DNA of 64,000 nucleotides from Mycolicibacterium chitae (GTDB lineage: Bacteria; Actinomycetota; Actinomycetes; Mycobacteriales; Mycobacteriaceae): the NCBI RefSeq assembly GCF_900637205.1, contig NZ_LR134355.1:1922001-1986000 (forward strand). The letters are read 5' to 3'. The notes beneath the pieces were generated by a model, which made no database searches, had not been told where the DNA came from, and worked only from the letters and a program-made list of their open reading frames with translations. Shown in pieces: positions 19,507-28,037 of the stretch (the first letter of the stretch is position 1; each line of letters begins with the position of its first letter). Made by a program: the position numbers and the translations under genes.

Positions 19507-19746
19507 TCAACCTCGTCGGCGCCGCCGCAGCAGCAGCCCGATCAGGATGCCGACCACCAACAACCCGGCGAAGAAGAACCACACCGGGGCGGCGAAGCTG
19601 GTCCACAGCACATGGATGTTGACCTGTTCGCGGTTCTGGGCGATGAAGATCGCGGCCAGCACGACCAGGATCAGCGCGAACCAGTGCCGCAGGGCGAACC
19701 TGCGCGCACGCCCCGACGATGGTGCGGCGGTGTCCTCGGACGGCAT
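19507..19746 (-). CDS. LapA-domain (DUF1049) small membrane protein
   Basis: 79 aa from ATG 19746, preceded by an ideal Shine-Dalgarno (GGAGGTCACC). Two transmembrane helices (about 24-41 and 55-72) flank the AQNREQVNIHVLW segment typical of LapA-domain proteins, and an Arg-rich tail follows. In other bacteria LapA family proteins act in envelope or lipopolysaccharide assembly. The mycobacterial role is unknown. It is the first gene of a probable two-gene unit with the carboxyl methyltransferase. Confidence 0.78.
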   Translation of the reverse strand: MPSEDTAAPSSGRARRFALRHWFALILVVLAAIFIAQNREQVNIHVLWTSFAAPVWFFFAGLLVVGILIGLLLRRRRRG

Positions 19747-19814
19747 GGTGACCTCCCACGTTGCGATGTGGCCAACGGTAGTCCCCGGCGCCGGGTCGTG
19801 ACACACTTCGGCCT

Positions 19815-20009
19815 GTGAAACGTCAAACACCAGGCATTCTGTTGAAGGTCGGCGTCGGGATGATCGTCGCCGCCGGGGTCGCGTTCCTCGCTTCCCTGCA
19901 GTTCGAGGCGGGTTGGCTGCCGTGGCTGGCCGTCGTGCTGTTGCTCAACGGCCTGGCCGACATCACGGCCGGGCGCTGGATGAAGCGCCGCCAACCCGCC
20001 GCGTCCTGA
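19815..20009 (+). CDS. Small two-helix membrane protein, unknown function
   Basis: 64 aa from GTG 19815. Two hydrophobic stretches (about 9-27 and 32-48) are separated by a short loop (QFEAGWLPW) and followed by a basic C-terminus (RWMKRRQ), which suggests an inner-membrane protein with a cytoplasmic tail. No family recognised. It is divergent from the LapA-like gene. The composition and codon use fit a real gene. Confidence 0.6.
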   Translation: MKRQTPGILLKVGVGMIVAAGVAFLASLQFEAGWLPWLAVVLLLNGLADITAGRWMKRRQPAAS

Positions 20010-20040
20010 AACGAACCGCCGCGGTGGGAGATTCGGGCCC

Positions 20041-20069
20041 TGAGGTTCGGATCCCTTGAGGTTCGGATC
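20041..20069. repeat. Tandem 13-bp direct repeat in convergent intergenic gap
   Basis: TGAGGTTCGGATC occurs at 20041-20053 and 20057-20069 (period 16), ending immediately before the stop codon of the MBL hydrolase. No strong hairpin with a U-run is formed. The role is unknown and it may be neutral. Confidence 0.6.
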
Positions 20070-20696
20070 TCAGTGGCCCCGCGCCACCCACTCGTCGTAG
20101 TTGACGATCTCGTCGCCGTAGCGGGTGGTGTCACCGTGCCCGGTGTAGACCACGGTGTCGTGCGGAAGCTTGCCCAGCTTCTCCTTGATGGAGTCGAGGA
20201 TGGTGGGGAAGTCCGAGAACGAGCGCCCGGTGGCGCCCGGCCCGCCCTGGAACAGGGTGTCGCCGGAGAACACCGCACCCAGATCCGGGGCGTACCAGCA
20301 CACCGAGCCCGGCGAATGCCCGGGCGTGTGGATCGCGTGCAGCTCGATCCCGCCGGCCCGGATGACCTGATTGTCCTCGACGGTGCGGAAGTCCTTGTCC
20401 GGGTGCGTCATCCGCCACAACATCTCGTCGGCGGGATGCAGCAGGATCGGCGCGTCGAGCTGCTCGGAGAGCTGCGGTGCGACCGTGATGTGGTCGTTGT
20501 GACCGTGCGTGCAGACCACGGCGACGACGTTGCGGCCGTCGACGGCCTCGATGATCGGATCGGCGGTGTGGGCCGCGTCGAACACGACCACATCCTTGTC
20601 GTCACCGACCACCCAGATGTTGTTGTCGACATCCCAAGTGCCGCCGTCGAGGCTGAACGTTCCGCTGGTGACCACGCGGGTGATGGCGTCACTCAT
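20070..20696 (-). CDS. MBL-fold metallo-hydrolase (Rv2260-like), partner of mscR
   Basis: 208 aa. The metallo-beta-lactamase signature HGHNDH, a downstream HTPGHSPGS histidine, the SGDTLF aspartate and a final GHGDTT histidine complete the two-metal site. Its start overlaps the mscR stop (ATGA at 20693-20696), so the two are translationally coupled. MscR makes S-formyl-mycothiol from formaldehyde and mycothiol, and an MBL thioesterase next to it could hydrolyse the product, as glyoxalase II-like enzymes do with glutathione esters. That pairing is inferred from position and is also seen at Rv2259-Rv2260 of M. tuberculosis. Confidence 0.88.
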   Translation of the reverse strand: MSDAITRVVTSGTFSLDGGTWDVDNNIWVVGDDKDVVVFDAAHTADPIIEAVDGRNVVAVVCTHGHNDHITVAPQLSEQLDAPILLHPADEMLWRMTHPDKDFRTVEDNQVIRAGGIELHAIHTPGHSPGSVCWYAPDLGAVFSGDTLFQGGPGATGRSFSDFPTILDSIKEKLGKLPHDTVVYTGHGDTTRYGDEIVNYDEWVARGH

Positions 20697-21781
20697 TTCA
20701 ACACCACCACCGAGCGCAGGACTTCGCCGGCGTGCATTTTGTGGAAGGCGTCTTCGACGTGGTCGAGGCCGATGCGTTCGGTGACGAATTTGTCGAGGGG
20801 GAGTCGGCCTTGTTGGTAGAGGTCGATGAGGGTGGGGAAGTCGCGTTCGGGTAGGCAGTCGCCGTACCAGGAGGATTTGAGGGCGCCGCCGCGGGAGAAG
20901 AAGTCGACCAGGGGCATTTCGAGGGTCATGTCGGGGGTGGGGACGCCGACGAGGACGACGGTGCCGGCGAGGTCGCGGGCGTAGAAGGCTTGTTTCCAGG
21001 TTTCGGGGCGCCCGACGGCGTCGATGACGACGTCGGCGCCGAAGCCGTCGGTGAGGTCCTGGATGGTTTCGATGGGGTCGAGTTCGCGGGCGTTGATGGT
21101 GTGGGTCGCACCGAAATCGCGGGCCCAGTCGAGTTTCTTGTTGTCGGTGTCGACGGCGATGATGCGTTTGGCGCCGACGAGGGCGGCTCCGGCGATGGCG
21201 GCATCGCCGACCCCGCCGCAGCCGATGACGGCCACGGTGTCATCGCGGCTGACCGCGCCGGTGTTGATCGCCGCACCGATGCCGGCCATCACGCCGCAGC
21301 CCAGCAGGCCGGCCACGGCGGGGTCGGCGCCGGAGTCGACTTTGGTGCACTGGCCTTGGTGGACGAGGGTCTTGTCGGCGAAGGCGCCGATGCCCAGGGC
21401 CGGGGTCAGCTCGGTGCCGTCGGTCAGGGTCATTTTCTGGGTGGCGTTGTGGGTGTCGAAGCACAGGTGGGGGCGGCCGCGTTTGCAGGCGCGGCATTGG
21501 CCGCAGACCGCGCGCCAGTTGAGGATGACGAAGTCGCCGACGGCGACGTTGGTGACGTCGTCGCCGATGGCTTCGACGGTGCCGGCGGCTTCGTGGCCGA
21601 GCAGGAAGGGGTATTCGTCGTTGATGCCGCCTTCGCGGTAGGTCAGATCGGTGTGGCAGACCCCGCAGGCGATGATGTCGACGACCACCTCCCCGGGACC
21701 CGGGTCGGGGATGACGATGTCGACGAGCTCCACCGGCTCGCCCTTACTCCTGGAAATCACTCCACGCACTGTCTGACTCAT
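20693..21781 (-). CDS. mscR: S-(hydroxymethyl)mycothiol dehydrogenase
   Basis: 362 aa zinc-dependent alcohol dehydrogenase. The catalytic zinc region (CGVCHTD, GHEAAG), the four-cysteine structural zinc loop ([15 protein letters not shown]) and the NAD motif GCGGVG are all present. Close resemblance to M. tuberculosis Rv2259 supports MscR, the mycothiol-dependent formaldehyde dehydrogenase that can also reduce S-nitrosomycothiol. Codon use is odd compared with neighbours: long stretches prefer AAA, GAA, CAA and CTC over AAG, GAG, CAG and CTG. It is divergent from the serine hydrolase and coupled to the MBL hydrolase downstream. Confidence 0.92.
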   Translation of the reverse strand: MSQTVRGVISRSKGEPVELVDIVIPDPGPGEVVVDIIACGVCHTDLTYREGGINDEYPFLLGHEAAGTVEAIGDDVTNVAVGDFVILNWRAVCGQCRACKRGRPHLCFDTHNATQKMTLTDGTELTPALGIGAFADKTLVHQGQCTKVDSGADPAVAGLLGCGVMAGIGAAINTGAVSRDDTVAVIGCGGVGDAAIAGAALVGAKRIIAVDTDNKKLDWARDFGATHTINARELDPIETIQDLTDGFGADVVIDAVGRPETWKQAFYARDLAGTVVLVGVPTPDMTLEMPLVDFFSRGGALKSSWYGDCLPERDFPTLIDLYQQGRLPLDKFVTERIGLDHVEDAFHKMHAGEVLRSVVVLK

Positions 21782-21856
21782 GCCCCCAACCTAATGGTTT
21801 GTGTCGTTGGGATCATCCCGACCGGAAAGTCGCCCAAGCGATTAGGCTCGCGACCG

Positions 21857-22681
21857 ATGGGTGCACTCGAAGTTCTCGATGATTGGCCGGTGTCGGCGGT
21901 TTCGGCCGCGGTGGTCGGACCGTCCGGAATATTGGCCAGCCACGGCGACACCACCGCGTCGTTCGCGCTGGCCTCGGTGACCAAGCCGCTGGCCGCGCGC
22001 GCCGTGCAGGTGGCCGTCGAGGAGGGCGCCGTCGACCTCGACACCGCTGCCGGTCCGCCGGGCTCGACCGTGCGGCATCTGCTGGCGCACGCCGCCGGGT
22101 ACACGATGCACGACGAGTCGGTGTTGGCCAAGCCCGGTGCGCGTCGCATCTACTCCAACTACGGATTCAAGATCGTGGCCGAGACGGTCGAGGCCGCCGC
22201 CGGCATCGAGTTCGGTCGCTATCTGGCCGAGGCGGTCTTCGCCCCGCTCGGGATGACCGCGTCGACACTGCCCGGCGGCGCGGCCGAGGCGGGGTTCGGC
22301 GGGACCTCGACGGTGGCCGACCTGGCGGCGTTCGCTGGCGACCTGCTTGTCCCGCGGGTGGTGTCGGCGCCGATGCACGCCGACGCGATCGCCGTGCAAT
22401 TCCCCGGACTTTCGGGCGTGTTGCCCGGTTTCGGGTCACAGCGACCTAACGATTGGGGTCTCGGTTTCGAGCTGCGCGGGGAGAAGTCGCCGCACTGGAC
22501 GGGCTCGACGAACTCGCCCGCCACGTTCGGCCATTTCGGTCAGTCAGGCACGTTCATCTGGGCCGATCCGGCCGCGCAGCTGGCTTTCGTGGTGTTGACG
22601 AACCGCAATTTCGGGGAGTGGGCGTACCCGCTGTGGCCGGCGATCTCTGACGAAGTCCTGAGAGAATTCGGGGCACACTAG
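21857..22681 (+). CDS. Serine hydrolase, class C beta-lactamase/esterase fold
   Basis: 274 aa from ATG 21857. The nucleophile motif SVTK (S-x-x-K), a YSN motif (Y-x-N) about 80 residues later, and a HFGQSG segment near the end that could fill the KTG position give the penicillin-binding/class C family. No signal peptide is apparent, so an intracellular esterase or amidase is more likely than a wall enzyme. M. tuberculosis has a comparable gene next to mscR (Rv2257c region, from memory). The substrate is unknown. Confidence 0.8.
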   Translation: MGALEVLDDWPVSAVSAAVVGPSGILASHGDTTASFALASVTKPLAARAVQVAVEEGAVDLDTAAGPPGSTVRHLLAHAAGYTMHDESVLAKPGARRIYSNYGFKIVAETVEAAAGIEFGRYLAEAVFAPLGMTASTLPGGAAEAGFGGTSTVADLAAFAGDLLVPRVVSAPMHADAIAVQFPGLSGVLPGFGSQRPNDWGLGFELRGEKSPHWTGSTNSPATFGHFGQSGTFIWADPAAQLAFVVLTNRNFGEWAYPLWPAISDEVLREFGAH

Positions 22682-22797
22682 CGCAACACGTGCCACACAG
22701 GGCACAATAGACACGCGCGACACACAAACTTGTGATGCTCGTTGGTTCACCGAGGCCGTTGGGGAAGACGTCCCTCGTCGAACTGAAGGAGCAGCCA

Positions 22798-23310
22798 ATG
22801 CGTGCGTCGAACCAATTTGCCGACGCGACTACAGGCGTGGTCTACATCCACGCCTCACCCGCGGCGGTATGCCCACACGTGGAGTGGGCTCTTTCGTCGA
22901 CCCTGAATGCCAGGGCGAAGCTGACCTGGACGCCGCAGCCGGCGATGCCCGGACAGCTGCGCGCGGTCACCAACTGGGTGGGCCCCGTGGGCACCGGCGC
23001 GCAGCTGGCCAACGCTCTGCGCTCCTGGTCGGTGCTGCGCTTCGAGGTCACCGAGGATCCCAGCGAGGGTGTCGACGGGCAGCGCTTCTGCCACACCCCG
23101 CAGCTCGGCCTGTGGAGCGGCGCGATGAGCGCCAACGGCGACACCATCGTCGGCGAGATGCGGCTGCGTGCCCTGATGGCCGCCGGTGCCGACACCCTGG
23201 CCGCCGAACTGGACACGGTGCTGGGCACCGCGTGGGACGAATCGCTCGAGGACTTCCGCAACGGCGGCGACGGCGCCGAGGTCAGCTGGCTCAGCCGGGG
23301 CGTGGGCTAG
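22798..23310 (+). CDS. DUF3145 family protein
   Basis: 170 aa from ATG 22798, with AAGGAG upstream. It opens with a segment predicting presence in the cytoplasm (no signal peptide) and contains conserved Trp-rich stretches (HVEWALSSTL, TNWVGPVGTG, LGLWSGAMSANGD) that I recognise as DUF3145, an actinobacterial family of unknown function. The 116-bp upstream region contains the palindrome CACAA-AC-TTGTG at 22723-22734, a possible regulator site. Confidence 0.75.
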   Translation: MRASNQFADATTGVVYIHASPAAVCPHVEWALSSTLNARAKLTWTPQPAMPGQLRAVTNWVGPVGTGAQLANALRSWSVLRFEVTEDPSEGVDGQRFCHTPQLGLWSGAMSANGDTIVGEMRLRALMAAGADTLAAELDTVLGTAWDESLEDFRNGGDGAEVSWLSRGVG

Positions 23311-23322
23311 CGGTTTCAGCCC

Positions 23323-23736
23323 TCACGCTGTAATTAGCTGCTGGGCGCGCTGGAACGACACCCCCAGAACTTCGCCGACATCACGAACCGGCACCCCGCG
23401 GGCTGCGAGCTTTCGCGCAAGGTCCCGTGCCTCGCCCTGCGCGGCCGCCATGTGACGCTCAGCCAGTTCCCGATCGCGATTCACTTTCTCGGCCGCCGCC
23501 GTCACATCGATATCGTCGACGGAAACCGTGATGTCCACGCTGACCTTCGACGGGGCAACGTCGGTGACCGTGCAGATGAAATCGCGGGCTTGGCTGGGCA
23601 CCTCGGACAACCGGCGAGCTTGAGTCGTATCGCTGAGGTTGGTCGACCCGTCTCTGGTCACGTAGCCGTGGAGCTCGGGAACGGTGATCATCCACCAGCG
23701 GTCGTCGCGGACGACGTGGACTTTGTAGATGTGCAT
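23323..23736 (-). CDS. hicB: HicB-type antitoxin
   Basis: 137 aa. The N-terminal 60 residues have the short beta-rich HicB fold (VRDDRWWMITVPELHGYVT, a partial RNase H-like domain). The middle is helical, and the C-terminus holds a helix-turn-helix (RGVPVRDVGEVLGVSFQRAQQ). HicB binds and neutralises the HicA RNase and represses the operon by binding its operator. It begins one base after the hicA stop. The family assignment rests on fold pattern and context. Confidence 0.75.
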   Translation of the reverse strand: MHIYKVHVVRDDRWWMITVPELHGYVTRDGSTNLSDTTQARRLSEVPSQARDFICTVTDVAPSKVSVDITVSVDDIDVTAAAEKVNRDRELAERHMAAAQGEARDLARKLAARGVPVRDVGEVLGVSFQRAQQLITA

Positions 23737-23737
23737 G

Positions 23738-23953
23738 TCACCGCTCCTTGCAGTCGGTAGCGCAGGCGCTGATCGCAGCGTCCACTTGGCGGCGAACGCC
23801 TGGGCTGATGGGCCGGTGCCCGTCGACCAGCGAGATGCTGTAGCGGTCGTGAGCGCAGGTCCACATGCCGTGACTACCTTTGCCGTCGCGACGCGTGAAG
23901 CCCGCCTTCTTGAGTTGTTTGACGATCTCCCGGGTCGGCGCCGGTGCGATCAT
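23738..23953 (-). CDS. hicA: HicA-type mRNA interferase toxin
   Basis: 71 aa. Double-stranded RNA-binding-like fold with the HicA hallmark GKGSHGMW, His28 being the presumed catalytic residue, preceded by the usual REIVKQLKKAGF helix and followed by an ISPGVRRQV helix. HicA cleaves mRNA when free and is silenced by HicB. The toxin-first order is typical of hicAB. The operators at 23961-24000 lie directly upstream. Confidence 0.82.
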   Translation of the reverse strand: MIAPAPTREIVKQLKKAGFTRRDGKGSHGMWTCAHDRYSISLVDGHRPISPGVRRQVDAAISACATDCKER

Positions 23954-23960
23954 GACGATA

Positions 23961-24000
23961 GTCTATCCAGGTAGACGTTTTCTAGTCTATGCGCATAGAC
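23961..24000. promoter_or_regulatory. Two 16-bp hicAB operator palindromes
   Basis: GTCTATCCAGGTAGAC (23961-23976) and GTCTATGCGCATAGAC (23985-24000) share GTCTA...TAGAC ends. The second is a perfect palindrome. They start 24 bp apart and end 8 bp upstream of the hicA ATG, so they likely overlap its promoter. Binding by HicB's C-terminal HTH is inferred from position and symmetry. Confidence 0.7.
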
Positions 24001-24048
24001 AATTGCTGGGATGGAGTCCAGTCGAATGTTCGACACAGTGTGGGATTT

Positions 24049-24065
24049 CTGTCGGTTGCCGACAG
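24049..24065. other. Short hairpin/palindrome downstream of the secreted-protein gene
   Basis: CTGTCGG-TTG-CCGACAG, a 7-bp perfect stem with a 3-nt loop, 25 nt past the stop of the 24090-24614 gene. A second palindrome GTCGAA-TG-TTCGAC lies at 24021-24034. The stem could be a weak terminator, but no U-run follows. Confidence 0.4.
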
Positions 24066-24089
24066 TGTGCCCGCGTGGTGTGACAGTGG

Positions 24090-24614
24090 TTAGTCCGCAC
24101 GCTGCCAGAGGCAGTAGCCGCTCAGCCTGAGGGTGAACAGCCGGTCGGACACCGGCACGGTCAGCGGCGCGCCCGGTTCGGCGGTGAAGGCCTGGGGTGC
24201 GGAGGTCTGGCCCGCGGCGACGACCTCGACCTGCTGGGCCTCGCACTGGCCGTCGGCGAACTGCGGTGTGCCGGTCCATGTTCCGGAGCCGATCTCCGGG
24301 TTTCGCATGCCGCTGAGCACCAACTCGGGGCCGGTGGTCAGCCAACTCTGCGGCGACGGATACGGGTTGCGATACGTCTGCCAGCTGCCGTCGGCGCACT
24401 CCAGCAGATTCTTGGCGCGGCTCGGCGGCGCATCGGCCGGTGCCGGTAGCTCAGTGAGTGCGCCGTCGAGGTGTTCGGCGCACGCGGCACCGACCTGCGG
24501 CAGCGGTGGCGGGACCGACGGCGGCGGTTCGGGTTGGGCGTGGGCGCACGCGGTCGTGCTGACTGCGGCGGCCGCCGTGGCGGCCACCGCAGACAGCACG
24601 ACGGCGAATTTCAT
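24090..24614 (-). CDS. Secreted hypothetical protein
   Basis: 174 aa. An N-terminal signal sequence (MKFAVVLSAVAATAAAAV) is followed by STTACAHAQ; the residue before the cysteine fits a lipobox only weakly, so lipoprotein status is doubtful. A Pro-rich linker follows, then four cysteines spread through the mature domain (ACAEH, LECADG, GQCEAQ, GYCLW) that could form disulfides outside the cell. No family recognised. It begins 4 nt after the DUF4185 gene stops, so the two are probably translated together. Confidence 0.7.
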   Translation of the reverse strand: MKFAVVLSAVAATAAAAVSTTACAHAQPEPPPSVPPPLPQVGAACAEHLDGALTELPAPADAPPSRAKNLLECADGSWQTYRNPYPSPQSWLTTGPELVLSGMRNPEIGSGTWTGTPQFADGQCEAQQVEVVAAGQTSAPQAFTAEPGAPLTVPVSDRLFTLRLSGYCLWQRAD

Positions 24615-24618
24615 GGGC

Positions 24619-27009
24619 CTAGGTGATGTCGAGCTGGCTCAGGTCGGACTCCATGAACTTCACGTTGTAGTTGTTCCAGAAGGAGACGTTGTAGTACAGG
24701 TACTGCTCGTTGCCGGCGCCGGCCGCCGAGGTTCCCGATAGCGGGTGGATCATCGGCGCGTACATGCCGGTGTTGCCCAGGTAGTTGTTGCGGATCAGCG
24801 TGTGGGTGTTGGACCAGCTGCCCTGCGGCGAATCGGACACCCGCATCACCACGTTGTTGCCGCTGTCGGTGTAGGTCACCACGTACTTGCCGAGGTACTC
24901 GTTGTACTGCACCGACATCTCGCTGACGTTGCCGCCGGTGGGCAGGCCGCCGACGATGAACCCGTTGAGGAATCCGGCGAACAGCTTGTTGATCTGGCCC
25001 AGGAAGCCGTCCTTGGGCAGGAACGAGATGTAGTTGCTGTTTCCGCCGCCGATCACCGAGGTCGCCGCCGACGGGTCGCCCGTCACCCAGTTGCCGGTGC
25101 CATCGGCGTTCTCGCCGGCCCAGTACTGATAGGCATCCAGGTCGGTGAACTGGCTCTCCGGCACCCGCGCGAGGTAGGCCGACCCGGCCCGGCCCGACGG
25201 CGTGCCGTACACGTAGATGTACTTTTCGGTCTTGTCCGGAGTGGTCCACGAGTTCGGATCGTCATCGGGTCCCTGTACCAGCGCGTTCTGCTGGAAGTTC
25301 TGGTTGCCGAACTCGAAGGTCTTGTTGGCGCGCAGCCACCCGGAGCCCCGCACGGTGTCGGGGTCCACCGTCCAGGTCTTGCCGCCGTCCTCCGACACCG
25401 CGATCGCCGAGTAGTTGGTGGTCCAGCTGCCCGGGTTGTCCCAGGTGCGCACGGACATCACGGTCGCGTACTGGGTGTAGGAGCCGTCCTCGTTTTCGAT
25501 CGCGATCGCCGAGGTCGGGATCATCGTGTAGGTGGTGCCGAACCACCCGGTGTACCCGGGGTCGTAGATGATCTGCGCGGCGCCGGCTGGATCGCCGCCG
25601 AGGCCGTACCACGTGGGCGTGCCCGGCACCCCGGGCCCGGCACCGGCATGGATGAGGGCGTCGCTGAAGCTCAGGCCGTCGCTGAGGTCGGTGTCCCACG
25701 AGCGCAACAGCACGTTGTTGCGCCAGCCGGTCGTCATGCCCGGATCGTCGAAGGTGTCGCCGAACAGCGTGTAGACGATGGGCGTGCCGTCTTCTTCGTA
25801 ACCGCCGACCCACATGATGCCGAGATCGGTGCCGCCGACGAACCAGTGGTTGGCGGGGGTGCCCGGGCCGGTGATGAAGCCGAGGTCGCGCAGGATCGAG
25901 GTCCCGGAGATCACGGGTGCGTCGGTGAGTCCTGGATTGGCCTCCCACTGCTGGGTGTCGGCGGCCGCGACAGCGGCCAGCGGTTCGACATCGGTGGCGG
26001 CCGCGGGGGCTTCGGCGTCCTTGGCCGAGGTCAGGGCCACGCCCTTGGGGTTGACCACCTGTTCGGCCTCCCGGCGCGCCCAGGCGGCCATCGCCCACAG
26101 CGCCGCCGACGGGCCGGGGGACACGGGGCTGGTCCCGGCGGCCAGCGGCGAGAGGCCCGCGGCCACCAGTAGCGCCGAAACCACCGAGGTGGCCGTGGTC
26201 TCGGGCAGTTCCGCGGAGCCGGTGGAGATATCCGGTTGTGCGGCAGCCGGTTTGGCGAAGGACGTGATGGGCGCGGGCTCGAGGACGCCGGCCGGCAGCG
26301 TCGTGACCGACTCGGCGACGGTGGTGATGGCCGCGAGTCCGCGCTCGGTCACGTCCTCGCGCACCTCGCGGAGCTTCAGGGCGACGGACTTGGCGCGGGC
26401 CGGGGCGGTGGGCTTCGGCTGGGCCTCGACGACCGCGGGCGTCACGCGGGGCGTGTCGGAGCTCGCGGTGCTGTTGTTCTTCGCGGCGGCCGGTGCCTCG
26501 GGAGTCGTGGGTGCCTCGGGAGTGGTGGGCTCCTCGGGCCGCGGGCGCACACCGAAGGGGCGGCGCACGGGTTCTGCCGCGTCGGCGAGGGCTTCGCCGG
26601 CGACGTCGTCGATCTTGTCCTGCAGCGCCGCGCGTCGCTCGCTGATCCGTGTCTGGGCCTTCTCCAGCCGAGCCTGGGTGCGCTCCACGGCCGCCTCGGC
26701 GCGCGAGACGCCGGCTTCGGCCTCCTTGCGGACCCGTTCGCCGATCCGTGACAGCGGCCCCTTGCGGGTGGATGCCTTGCTGTCCTTGGCGTCGGTGGCC
26801 GCGTCGCCGGCGCTGTCCCTGTCGGTGGAGGTCTTCGAACTCGTGGAATCCGAGTCGCCGGAGCCCTTCGAGTCCGAACTGCTCGAGGACTTGCTGCTGC
26901 TCCCGGCATCATCGGCCCAGGCGATGCCGGTCCCGGTGGTCAGCGCCGTACCGATACCGAGGGCGACCGCCAGTGCGCCGACGCGACCGATGTATTTGCT
27001 GGTTTCCAT
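24619..27009 (-). CDS. Exported DUF4185-domain protein with Ser- and Ala-rich linker
   Basis: 796 aa. The signal peptide (about 1-32, ending AWA) is followed by a Ser/Asp/Lys-rich stretch, a helical charged segment (about 90-150, probable coiled coil) and a disordered Ala/Pro region. From about residue 365 comes a beta-rich DUF4185 domain with repeated Trp/Gly/Asp motifs (LFGDTFDD, DGGKTWTV, NVSEMSVQYN, MYAPMIHP), probably a beta-propeller of the glycosidase-like type. It is a cell-surface or secreted protein of unknown substrate. In mycobacteria this domain is also found fused to PE/PPE-type proteins; no PE or PPE N-terminus is present here. Confidence 0.82.
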   Translation of the reverse strand: METSKYIGRVGALAVALGIGTALTTGTGIAWADDAGSSSKSSSSSDSKGSGDSDSTSSKTSTDRDSAGDAATDAKDSKASTRKGPLSRIGERVRKEAEAGVSRAEAAVERTQARLEKAQTRISERRAALQDKIDDVAGEALADAAEPVRRPFGVRPRPEEPTTPEAPTTPEAPAAAKNNSTASSDTPRVTPAVVEAQPKPTAPARAKSVALKLREVREDVTERGLAAITTVAESVTTLPAGVLEPAPITSFAKPAAAQPDISTGSAELPETTATSVVSALLVAAGLSPLAAGTSPVSPGPSAALWAMAAWARREAEQVVNPKGVALTSAKDAEAPAAATDVEPLAAVAAADTQQWEANPGLTDAPVISGTSILRDLGFITGPGTPANHWFVGGTDLGIMWVGGYEEDGTPIVYTLFGDTFDDPGMTTGWRNNVLLRSWDTDLSDGLSFSDALIHAGAGPGVPGTPTWYGLGGDPAGAAQIIYDPGYTGWFGTTYTMIPTSAIAIENEDGSYTQYATVMSVRTWDNPGSWTTNYSAIAVSEDGGKTWTVDPDTVRGSGWLRANKTFEFGNQNFQQNALVQGPDDDPNSWTTPDKTEKYIYVYGTPSGRAGSAYLARVPESQFTDLDAYQYWAGENADGTGNWVTGDPSAATSVIGGGNSNYISFLPKDGFLGQINKLFAGFLNGFIVGGLPTGGNVSEMSVQYNEYLGKYVVTYTDSGNNVVMRVSDSPQGSWSNTHTLIRNNYLGNTGMYAPMIHPLSGTSAAGAGNEQYLYYNVSFWNNYNVKFMESDLSQLDIT

Positions 27010-27125
27010 GACGCTCCGTGTGCGCTCAAACGACGACCGACGTGAGAACGGTATGACGAGCTGCGCCCGTCGACCACATCTTTAACAGAAGTCTCACACG
27101 TGCATACATTTGCCGACGGGATTCG

Positions 27126-28037
27126 TTACGGAGCGGCGGGGCGCAGAATGCGCAGGGCGGCGGGCACCGCGCTGATCTCCGCGGGCAGCGGGCAGGCGTA
27201 ATCGCCGTCGGCGTAGGCGTTGATGCCCGGGCACTCGACCGCGACGGTGCGCGCCCGCCGGGTGCTCACGGTGTCGAGGTCGACGTGGGTGCCCTTGAAG
27301 ACGGTGGGGAACAGGCGCACCAACCGGGCACGCGACGCCGAGCTGATCATCGTGATGTCGAGTAGGCCGTCGGTGGGGTCCGCGTCGGGACAGATCAGCA
27401 TGCCGCCGCCGTAGCTGCGGGTGTTGCCGATCGCGGCCATGGTCAGCTCGGTGTGCACCGCGGCCCCGCCGTCGAACGACAACCGGAACGGCAGCAGCCG
27501 CAGCTTCGACAGCTCGGCGAGCATCGCCAGGTTGTAGCGCATCCGACCGTGCGGCCACCGCATCCGGTTGGCGCGGTCGCTGACCAGCGAGTCGAACCCG
27601 GTCGCGACGACGGTGCCGAACCACTTGCCGGTGCCGTCGCTGCTCTCGATGCGGCCGAGATCGACGGTCGCGGCGTGACCGTCGGCCACGACGTCGGCGG
27701 CGGCCTCCGGATCGCCGGTGGGGATGCGGTACTCGCGGGCGTGGTCGTTGCCGGTGCCGGCCGGGACGATCCCGAGCGGAATGTCGTTGCCGGCCAACTC
27801 CTGTAGCGCCAGGCCGATCGCGCCGTCGCCCCCGACCACCACCAGCGCCTCGGTGCCGAGGTCGAGCTGTTCGCGCATCAGTGCCCGCGCATGGTCGGCG
27901 TCGCGGCCGACGACCGCGGTGACGTCGACGCCGCGCTGCTGCAACCGGGTGATCGCCCGTTCGGCCGCGTGCGGCGAATTGCCATGCCCGGATGCCGGAT
28001 TGGTCAGCACCGTCACCCGGGAGATGGCGCTGGTCAC
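27126..28037 (-). CDS. dgkA: Diacylglycerol kinase
   Basis: 303 aa from GTG 28037. The DAGK catalytic domain has NPASGHG near the N-terminus, GGDGAIG and the PAGTGNDHAR nucleotide motif, with a C-terminal ECPGINAYADGD segment. High similarity to M. tuberculosis Rv2252, which phosphorylates diacylglycerol to phosphatidic acid and supports phosphatidylinositol mannoside synthesis. The start overlaps the stop of the FAD oxidase (GTGA), as expected for coupled genes. Confidence 0.92.
   Translation of the reverse strand: MTSAISRVTVLTNPASGHGNSPHAAERAITRLQQRGVDVTAVVGRDADHARALMREQLDLGTEALVVVGGDGAIGLALQELAGNDIPLGIVPAGTGNDHAREYRIPTGDPEAAADVVADGHAATVDLGRIESSDGTGKWFGTVVATGFDSLVSDRANRMRWPHGRMRYNLAMLAELSKLRLLPFRLSFDGGAAVHTELTMAAIGNTRSYGGGMLICPDADPTDGLLDITMISSASRARLVRLFPTVFKGTHVDLDTVSTRRARTVAVECPGINAYADGDYACPLPAEISAVPAALRILRPAAP

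Noticed and set aside
21790..21846. CCTAAT ... ATTAGG inverted repeat between mscR and the serine hydrolase
   Set aside because: Only 6 bp arms with 45 bp between; likely chance.
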